Source: Streptomyces phyllanthi
Lineage (GTDB): Bacteria; Actinomycetota; Actinomycetes; Streptomycetales; Streptomycetaceae
Direction: 5' to 3'
Length of the DNA stretch: 35,867 bases
Assembly: GCF_009377205.1 (NCBI RefSeq)
Contig: NZ_VJZE01000041.1
Coordinates: forward strand, 1-35,867
Both the position numbers and the translations under genes were made by a program. Below the pieces are notes generated by a model. It did no database searches. It was not told the DNA's origin and saw only the letters and a list, made by a program, of their open reading frames with translations. This document shows, piece after piece, positions 30,247 to 35,867 of this stretch (positions within the stretch are counted from its first letter, which is position 1; the number at the start of each line of letters is the position of its first letter).

Positions 30247-32688
30247 TCAGGGCAGCTCGGGCAGATCCTCCGAGTAGAGCAGGGTGAGATCGTCGGTGTT
30301 CGGCTCGGTGAACTGGGCGACGCGGCCCGCGTGGCGCTCGACCATCGCCTCGAACGTCTGCCGCGCGGTCCGGCCGTTGCCGAACGCCGGCCCCTTCGGG
30401 ATCGCTGTGAAGTACTTCAGGAGAGCCTCCGTGGTGCCCGGGGCCAGCCGGTACTCGTGCTCCTCGGCCTGCTGCTCCACGATCCGCAGCAACTCCTCGG
30501 GACCGTAGTCACCGAACCTGATGGTGCGCGAGAAGCGCGAGGCGACACCGGGGTTGACCGAAAGGAACCGCTCCATCTCCGCCGTGTAGCCCGCGACGAT
30601 CACCACCACCGCCTCCCGGTGGTCCTCCATCAGCTTCACCAGCGTGTCGATGGCCTCACGGCCGAAGTCACGGCCCGAGTCCTCCGGCGACAGCGCGTAC
30701 GCCTCGTCGATGAACAGCACCCCGCCGCGCGCCCGGTCGAACGCCTCCTGGGTACGGATCGCCGTGGAGCCGATGTGTTCACCGACCAGGTCGACGCGGG
30801 ACACCTCGACGAGGTGGCCCTTCTCCAGGACGCCGAGCGAGGCCAGGATCTCGCCGTACAGGCGGGCGACCGTCGTCTTGCCGGTGCCCGGGGAGCCGGT
30901 GAAGACCAGATGGCGCCGGACGGAGGCCGCCTTGAGGCCCGCCTGCCGGCGGCGGCGGCCCACCTCGATCATGTCGGTGAGGGCGCGCACCTCGCGTTTG
31001 ACGCTCTCCAGGCCCACCAGCGCGTCGAGTTCCCCGAGTACGGCCTGCGACGTCCGCGCGGGCTGCTCGGGCTCCGGCGCGGCCGTGACGAACGGCTCCT
31101 GCTCGGTGGCGCGCTGGCCAGGGATCGAGCCCAGCAGCCCGGGGGACGACTGGCTCGTGGTCTGCAGGAGCGTCTCACGCGCCGCCGGAGGCCGCACCCC
31201 GGCGCTCTCGTCGCTGGTGCAGTCCTCGATCACGGGCCCGCCGCCCGTGTCGCCGGGGCCGCCGTCCGAGAACTCGTAGCCCCCGCGCGCGCAGCGCTCC
31301 GTACGGCACTTCCGCAGCGTCGTACGGCAGCCGTCGATCACATGGAAACCGTAGCCGCCGCTGCCCGTCACACGGCAGCCCAGGAAGCTGCCGCGGCCCT
31401 CGGCCGAGACATAGAAGCCGGCCTCCGTGGGCGAGGTGACCGTGCAGCGCTCGATGGTGGGGTCGGCGCCCTTGGTGACGATGACGCCCGTCTGCGTGTC
31501 CTCCACGGTGCAGCCGGTCAGCGTGCCACCGCTGCCGTGGTCGCGGAACCAGGCGCCCGTCGCGGCGTCCCGGATCCGGCAGTCGTCGAGCTGCGCGGTC
31601 GCGCCGTCGCTGACCGACACGGCCGTGTTGCGGACCTGCGAGAGGTCGCTGTCGACGACGTCGGCGCGCGAGCCGCGGTCCAGCACGAACAGCGCGTCCG
31701 GCACGTCGTGGACCCTGCACGACTCCAGCACCGCTGTCGCGCCGTCGCTGACCCAGACCGCCGGATAGTCACCGGTGCTGTCGAAGATCTCGCACTGGTT
31801 GGCGTCCACGCGCGTGCCCGGGTCCCACACCGACAGACCGTTGCGCCCGAACCGCCGTACCGTCGTGCGGGTCAGCGTGAGCACCGAGCGGGAACGCAGG
31901 TCGACCGCGTTCTCCGGGATGTCGTGGATACGGCAGTCCGCGAGTGTCAGCACGGCGTCGGTGTCCATCGTGACCCCGTCCGCGCTCGTACGGTGCACAT
32001 CGCAGTCGGTGAGGTGGGCCGTGGCCCGTCCGGTGATCTGCACGCCGGAGCCCCGGACCTCGTACACCTCGCAGCCGACCGCCTCCAGCGAGGAGTTCTC
32101 ACCGGTCGCGGACAGGCCCACCCCGGAGGCGTGGTGCACGCGGCAGCGCTCGAAGCGCGGGTGGGCGCCGCCCCGGACGGCGACGGCGGCCTGCCCGGCC
32201 GCGACGACCTCGCACTCCTCGAACACCCCGCTGCCGCCGTCCACCACGGCGATCCCGATCCCGGCCGGGTTGTCGACCGTGCAGCGGCGCACCGTCGGGC
32301 GCGCGTCACCGCGCACCTCGATACCGGCCGAGGACCGCGTCACGATCCGCACGTCGAGCAGCTCCGGCACACCCTCCTCGACGAGCAGCGCGGGCGCGGT
32401 CGAGTCCTGGCCCTCCACATGCAGGTCCTGCACCACGGCGGAGGCCCGCACGGTCAGCGGCACCCCGTCCACCGGGGCGATGCGCACGGAGCCCGGGGAG
32501 CCCTCGGGACCGCGCAGGGTCACCGCCCGCTGCAGGACGAGGTTCTCCCGGTACGTACCGGGAGCGACGGTGAGCACATCGCCCTCGCTCGCGGCCTCCA
32601 GGGCCGCGGCGAGCGAAGCGTACTCACCTGTGCGGCGCCGCCACCGCGATGTGCCGGTGTGCGTCACCTGGACCGTGCCCTGTGCCAT
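30247..32688 (-). CDS. right-handed beta-helix repeat protein fused to a CbxX/CfqX-type AAA+ ATPase
   Basis: 813 aa soluble fusion. Residues about 20-500 are parallel beta-helix repeats (runs such as VRRCTVDNPAGIGIAVVDGG, each about 23 residues with CxV/GVxV steps); a Pro/Glu/Ser linker follows; about 555-813 is an AAA+ module of the CbxX/CfqX type also seen in EccA of type VII secretion. Walker A is GSPGTGKTT with Lys604, Walker B VLFIDEA with D661 and E662, and an arginine-finger region ASRFSRTIRF near 720. The start at 32688 (MAQGTVQV) is chosen as the first ATG before the ordered repeat; an open stretch to 32751 reads as noncoding. No Esx gene is in the window. Confidence 0.9.
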   Translation of the reverse strand: MAQGTVQVTHTGTSRWRRRTGEYASLAAALEAASEGDVLTVAPGTYRENLVLQRAVTLRGPEGSPGSVRIAPVDGVPLTVRASAVVQDLHVEGQDSTAPALLVEEGVPELLDVRIVTRSSAGIEVRGDARPTVRRCTVDNPAGIGIAVVDGGSGVFEECEVVAAGQAAVAVRGGAHPRFERCRVHHASGVGLSATGENSSLEAVGCEVYEVRGSGVQITGRATAHLTDCDVHRTSADGVTMDTDAVLTLADCRIHDIPENAVDLRSRSVLTLTRTTVRRFGRNGLSVWDPGTRVDANQCEIFDSTGDYPAVWVSDGATAVLESCRVHDVPDALFVLDRGSRADVVDSDLSQVRNTAVSVSDGATAQLDDCRIRDAATGAWFRDHGSGGTLTGCTVEDTQTGVIVTKGADPTIERCTVTSPTEAGFYVSAEGRGSFLGCRVTGSGGYGFHVIDGCRTTLRKCRTERCARGGYEFSDGGPGDTGGGPVIEDCTSDESAGVRPPAARETLLQTTSQSSPGLLGSIPGQRATEQEPFVTAAPEPEQPARTSQAVLGELDALVGLESVKREVRALTDMIEVGRRRRQAGLKAASVRRHLVFTGSPGTGKTTVARLYGEILASLGVLEKGHLVEVSRVDLVGEHIGSTAIRTQEAFDRARGGVLFIDEAYALSPEDSGRDFGREAIDTLVKLMEDHREAVVVIVAGYTAEMERFLSVNPGVASRFSRTIRFGDYGPEELLRIVEQQAEEHEYRLAPGTTEALLKYFTAIPKGPAFGNGRTARQTFEAMVERHAGRVAQFTEPNTDDLTLLYSEDLPELP

Positions 32689-32796
32689 GGCGCTGCTGTG
32701 CCCCCACCTCGTTGAACGCGGGTCGTCCGCCGAACAGTTCGGCCGGTCCACCGTAGCGTGCGCGGAGACGGGCGGTTGACCGGAGCGGCAAGGCCG

Positions 32797-33402
32797 TCAG
32801 CTGCCCGTGCCCGTCCTGCCCCAGTCCGGACCCGCCTTGTCCCATGCCTGGTCCCAACGCGCGTACCTGCGGCGGACCATGCGCCAGACGATCAGCCGCC
32901 TGGCGCCCTCGACCGCTCCCACGGCCAGCACGGCCGCGCCGAAACCGGCCAGCACGGCGTGCGTCGACGCGGTGGCGGGGTCCAGCGGGCGGCCCACTAT
33001 TCGGCCCCGGTCGTCGGTCCACAGCGTGAAGCGTTCCCCGGGGCGCGGGTTCTCGAGGCTCGCTTGCACCGTCCCGTGCCGCGCGGTGCCGTCCGGGGCC
33101 GTCCAGTCGGCGACCACGCGGCTGCTCCGGTCCCGGGCGGTGGACGTCTCGGGGTCGGGGTCCAGTGGGGAACCGTCGACCTTCCTGACGACGATGGCCG
33201 TCACCTTGTGGCGGGTCTGCTGCTGCTCCCGCACGGACTGCTGCAGGGCGTCCTGTGCGGCGATCCCGACGAGGGCGCCGATCAGCGGCGAGACCACGAG
33301 GATCAGGACGAGGGTCGCGAGCGCCAGCCAGGCCTCGACCAGATCCGTCGTACGCCGCAGCGGATTGTGCCGCCAGCGCCAGAGTCCGCCGATTGCTCGC
33401 AC
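32797..33402 (-). CDS. Rv1733c family membrane protein
   Basis: 201 aa with two membrane helices (about 20-49, DLVEAWLALATLVLILVVSP; and about 148-170, HAVLAGFGAAVLAVGAVEGA) around an extracytoplasmic loop containing VVADWTAPDGTARHGTV and RFTLWTDDRGRIVGRP. This is the layout of mycobacterial Rv1733c and its Streptomyces relatives; the function is unknown. GTG start at 33402 with AAAGGGGG upstream. It ends 108 bases before the AAA+ gene starts, on the same strand, so the two may be co-transcribed. Confidence 0.85.
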   Translation of the reverse strand: MRAIGGLWRWRHNPLRRTTDLVEAWLALATLVLILVVSPLIGALVGIAAQDALQQSVREQQQTRHKVTAIVVRKVDGSPLDPDPETSTARDRSSRVVADWTAPDGTARHGTVQASLENPRPGERFTLWTDDRGRIVGRPLDPATASTHAVLAGFGAAVLAVGAVEGARRLIVWRMVRRRYARWDQAWDKAGPDWGRTGTGS

Positions 33403-33662
33403 CGTCCCGCACCCCCTTTCCGCGTCCGTGATAACCCCGAACGGAGCCGTTCACGCGCGGTATCGGCGAAGAGAGAGCGAAATCACCCTGCCCTGCGCCT
33501 CACATGAACGTGCCTCTCATGAACTTCTCATACGGACCCAACGAGTGCGGTCGGGGCCCGGGTTCCCCCCCGGCACGGTGATTCGGGTACGGGATTCACC
33601 AGCCGGTCCGCTGCTGCGTCGAACCGCTCGGGGAACGGGTCCCGCCGGGCCGCTGCGGCCGC

Positions 33663-34517
33663 TCACGGACGGGACCGACCGCCCTCGTCCGCCTGTTCGA
33701 GGACGCGCACCGGGTCGCCGAGTCGGACCGTACCACCGGATTCCGGCACCAGGTTCTGGCCGAAGACCAGCTTGTCGCCGAAGCGCCGGTGACGGCCGAG
33801 GGTGCGCAGCGGCTCCCTGCCCCGCTCCGCGGTTCCCTGGTCGGTGGTGGTCACCACGCAGCGCCCGCACATCCTGGCCACCCTGAACGTGACCTCGCCG
33901 ATCGCGATGCGCCGCCAGTCGTCCTCCGCCCAGGCCGCGGTGCCCGCCACGACCACGTTGGGCCGGAAACGGTCCATCGGCACCGGGCCTTCGTCGGGGT
34001 GGTCACCCCGTGCGATGAGGGAGTTGAGGGCGTCGAGCGAGCCGAGCGTGGTGAGCAGCAGCGGGTACCCGTCGGCGAAGCTGACCGTCTCACCGGGACG
34101 CGCGTACTCCGGATCGATGGGGCGCCGCGTCGCGGGGTCGTCGAGGTGCACGAGACGTACGCCGGTGCCCAGGTAGTCGCTGAACCAGGAGTGCGCCGAG
34201 GAGTTGGCGAGGACCCCCTCCACCTTGTCCCGCCAGATCTCCACCGGCACCGTGCCGGCTGGTTCGGGCACGGTCACGGCCAGCGGCTCACGCCCGGGCG
34301 CGGACAGCACGAGGCCGCCGCCGGGCAGCGGCTCGGCGGCGGCCAGTGCCATGCGCGGATGCGGGCGTTGAGTGATGACCTTGCCCGCCTCGTCGATCAG
34401 CACCCAACGCCTGTCTCCCGCCAGCCCCCAGGGCTCCACCACGGCCTCGTCGGGTGTGACACCCCGGGCCGCCTTCAGCGGGTGGACGTGGATCGAGCGC
34501 AGCGACGGATTGCCCAT
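33663..34517 (-). CDS. MOSC domain protein (YcbX/mARC-like)
   Basis: 284 aa. An N-terminal beta-barrel (SIHVHPLKAARGV, GLAGDRRWVLID) precedes a MOSC domain with MDRFRPNVVVAG, the Cys segment ARMCGRCVVTTTDQGT and GDPVRV near the end. The family binds molybdenum cofactor and reduces N-hydroxylated compounds; the Cys that ligates Mo is probably within MCGRC. ATG at 34517. A single gene; the next gene upstream has its own promoter. Confidence 0.92.
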   Translation of the reverse strand: MGNPSLRSIHVHPLKAARGVTPDEAVVEPWGLAGDRRWVLIDEAGKVITQRPHPRMALAAAEPLPGGGLVLSAPGREPLAVTVPEPAGTVPVEIWRDKVEGVLANSSAHSWFSDYLGTGVRLVHLDDPATRRPIDPEYARPGETVSFADGYPLLLTTLGSLDALNSLIARGDHPDEGPVPMDRFRPNVVVAGTAAWAEDDWRRIAIGEVTFRVARMCGRCVVTTTDQGTAERGREPLRTLGRHRRFGDKLVFGQNLVPESGGTVRLGDPVRVLEQADEGGRSRP

Positions 34518-34562
34518 GGGGTCATCCTGCCAGCAGGAACGGACGACTCCGGGCGGAGTGCC

Positions 34563-35003
34563 TCAGTATCCGCGGTACTGCTGACCGTTGTACGGCTCCT
34601 GGTAGGGGGCCGCGGCCGGGCGGGGCGCCGCGGGGCGCATCGCCTCGTAGCCCGTGCCGTTCGCCATCGGACGCGGCTGCTGCGGCTGGGCGCCCGGGTA
34701 ACCGCGCGGACCGGCGGCCTGCTGCGGGATGTACGCGGCCGGGGCCTGCTGCAACGGCGAGGGCTGCTGGGCCTGCGGATAGCCGTAGGCGGGTGCCGAC
34801 GGGGAGGGGCCGGCCGGCAGCGCGGGGAGTGCCGACGGGAGTGCGGGCAGGTTGCTGCCCGGCGTGTCGTACGCCGCGGGGACCCGGATCGGGGCGATCT
34901 GCGGGGTGCCCCGCTCTGCCACGAGGCGGTCGTAGATGGGGGTGTCCGCGAAGGACGAGGCGGAGTAGTAACCGCCGCCATAGGTGGAGCGGGGGGAGGT
35001 CAT
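34563..35003 (-). CDS. DUF6643 family protein
   Basis: 146 aa Pro/Gln/Ala/Tyr-rich, low-complexity protein. The N-terminus TYGGGYYSASSFADTPIYDR matches the Streptomyces DUF6643 family as I remember it; the rest is disordered (repeated QQP, PALP and YG). Function unknown. No ribosome site; TAACTT sits 7 bases upstream, so it is probably leaderless. Confidence 0.8.
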   Translation of the reverse strand: MTSPRSTYGGGYYSASSFADTPIYDRLVAERGTPQIAPIRVPAAYDTPGSNLPALPSALPALPAGPSPSAPAYGYPQAQQPSPLQQAPAAYIPQQAAGPRGYPGAQPQQPRPMANGTGYEAMRPAAPRPAAAPYQEPYNGQQYRGY

Positions 35004-35010
35004 GGCACAT

Positions 35011-35016
35011 AAGTTA
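35011..35016 (-). promoter_or_regulatory. -10 box of the DUF6643 gene
   Basis: TAACTT on the minus strand, 7 bases before the start codon at 35003. No clear -35. The gap 35004-35301 is 298 bases and holds nothing else I can name beyond a TTGACG at 35206-35211 whose nearest TAGGGT is only 12 bases away. Confidence 0.45.
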
Positions 35017-35301
35017 AGCCCACGATGTGCTGGTTGGGGAGACCGATAAGAGGGTTGTTTTCCGTGTCGGCCGTGACGCTGGATCCCTAATGTGAGCGAA
35101 TTCGCCGAAAAGGGGCAGCGGGCTGCGTCCGTATCAGGTAAAGGCCAAGTTCCGGGCGGGTTACCGGTGGGTTCGCCCTTCGGCGTCCTGTACGGCTTCT
35201 GGGGGTTGACGACTCTCTGGGAATAGGGTTTGGCGCCAACGGATGGAACCGTCCCGGGCATGGCCCGGCGGTGAGCCGATGACCATGCGATGGGGGCGAA
35301 C

Positions 35302-35867
35302 ATGTCCATGCCGAAAGGCTCGAATGTCGCGGTACCGACAACCGCTCTGCGTGTCGAACTGGGCTGGCGCTCCGGCCCCGGCGTACCCGACGCGGACGCC
35401 TCCGCGCTCCTGCTGGTCTCCGGGAAGGCGCGCTCCGACGCGGACTTCGTCTTCTACAACCAGCCCGCCCACGCCTCCGGCGCGGTCCGGCACGAGGGCA
35501 AGCGGACCGTCGGGGGCCAGGTGACCGACACGCTGCTCGTCGACCTCACGCGCGTGGAGCCGGCGATCGAGACCGTCGTGCTCGCCGCCTCCACGGACGG
35601 CGGAGCCTTCGGTCAGGTGCCGGGGCTGTACATCCGCGTGGTCCACGACGGCCAGGGGAGCGAGGTCGCGCGCTACGACAGTGCCGACGCGAGTGTGGAG
35701 ACCGCCTTCGTCCTGGGGGAGTTCTACCGCCGGCAGGGGGCCTGGAAGTTCCGGGCCGTCGGGCAGGGCTACAGCAGCGGGCTCGAAGGACTGGCGACGG
35801 ACTTCGGCATCACCGTGGACGAACCGCAACACGCGGCCCCACCGGCACCGCTCGCCGCGCCCGCCAC
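35302..35867 (+). CDS. TerD family protein, 3' end outside window
   Basis: Start [20 protein letters not shown] with GGGGGCG 5 bases before the ATG; the frame stays open to the right edge. The TerD calcium-binding beta-sandwich is clear ([80 protein letters not shown]). The tail from about residue 174 turns Ala/Pro-rich, so a second domain may follow outside the window. The family is linked to tellurite resistance and, in Streptomyces, to calcium-related development. Confidence 0.93.
   Translation, partial: MSMPKGSNVAVPTTALRVELGWRSGPGVPDADASALLLVSGKARSDADFVFYNQPAHASGAVRHEGKRTVGGQVTDTLLVDLTRVEPAIETVVLAASTDGGAFGQVPGLYIRVVHDGQGSEVARYDSADASVETAFVLGEFYRRQGAWKFRAVGQGYSSGLEGLATDFGITVDEPQHAAPPAPLAAPA

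Noticed and set aside
30238..32715. 825-codon plus-strand frame
   Set aside because: Exact shadow of the beta-helix/AAA+ gene; His/Arg/Asp-rich with no motif.
35206..35229. TTGACG and TAGGGT as a promoter for the TerD gene
   Set aside because: Only 12 bases lie between the boxes, too short for a normal promoter.

Overview
The window is typical Streptomyces-like actinomycete chromosome. It has very high GC, third codon positions are almost always G or C, GTG starts are common, many genes lack a Shine-Dalgarno sequence, and families usual in Streptomyces appear (CsbD, LCP, TerD, DUF6098, DUF6643, Rv1733c-like, RsbW-like ATPases, ROK). No tRNA, rRNA, insertion sequence, phage gene or CRISPR array was seen. 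The first gene (SDR oxidoreductase) is cut by the left edge and the last (TerD family) by the right edge.

Layout: (1) 1-2772, a stress-flavoured block on the plus strand: SDR dehydrogenase, CsbD, a strong terminator, then a possible operon behind a SigB-like promoter with a duplicated translation start, then a DUF6098 gene. (2) 2845-6416, surface polysaccharide genes: a short candidate leaderless ORF, a membrane glycosyltransferase fused to a degenerate NodB deacetylase domain and carrying a TTA codon, and an LCP ligase. (3) 6445-11784, a three-gene minus-strand operon joined by two 4-base GTGA overlaps (NRAMP-fold transporter without the metal motif, amidase, DadA-like FAD oxidase), divergent from a two-module Lrp/AsnC regulator. 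(4) 11804-15295, an amino-sugar type catabolic set: DeoR/AgaR regulator divergent from a SIS protein and a class II aldolase, followed by an AraC regulator. (5) 15285-18625, an RlmG-like methyltransferase, an AlkB-like dioxygenase whose last codons lie in a probable dispersed repeat, and a ROK regulator. (6) 18707-21186, an IlvY-like LysR regulator divergent from a class II ketol-acid reductoisomerase that reads like the plant plastid enzyme. (7) 21207-24513, small genes: DUF1272 zinc protein, DUF4865 with a TetR regulator and clear operator, a SHOCT membrane protein, an anti-sigma-like ATPase and a small hypothetical. (8) 24863-27517, a Cds1-like PLP enzyme, an SRPBCC protein and a DeoR regulator. 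(9) 27799-35867, a large membrane protein with a split alpha/beta hydrolase (second TTA codon), a beta-helix/AAA+ fusion, an Rv1733c-like protein, a MOSC protein, DUF6643 and TerD.

Most worth a second look: the plant-type reductoisomerase with its IlvY-like regulator and two LysR boxes; the NRAMP-like transporter/amidase/oxidase operon; the glycosyltransferase with a dead deacetylase domain; the membrane-interrupted hydrolase; the beta-helix/AAA+ fusion; and the fact that the only two TTA (bldA-type) codons noticed in the called genes both lie near the N-terminus of large membrane proteins. All family assignments are from reading the sequence and memory of the families; no database search was run.
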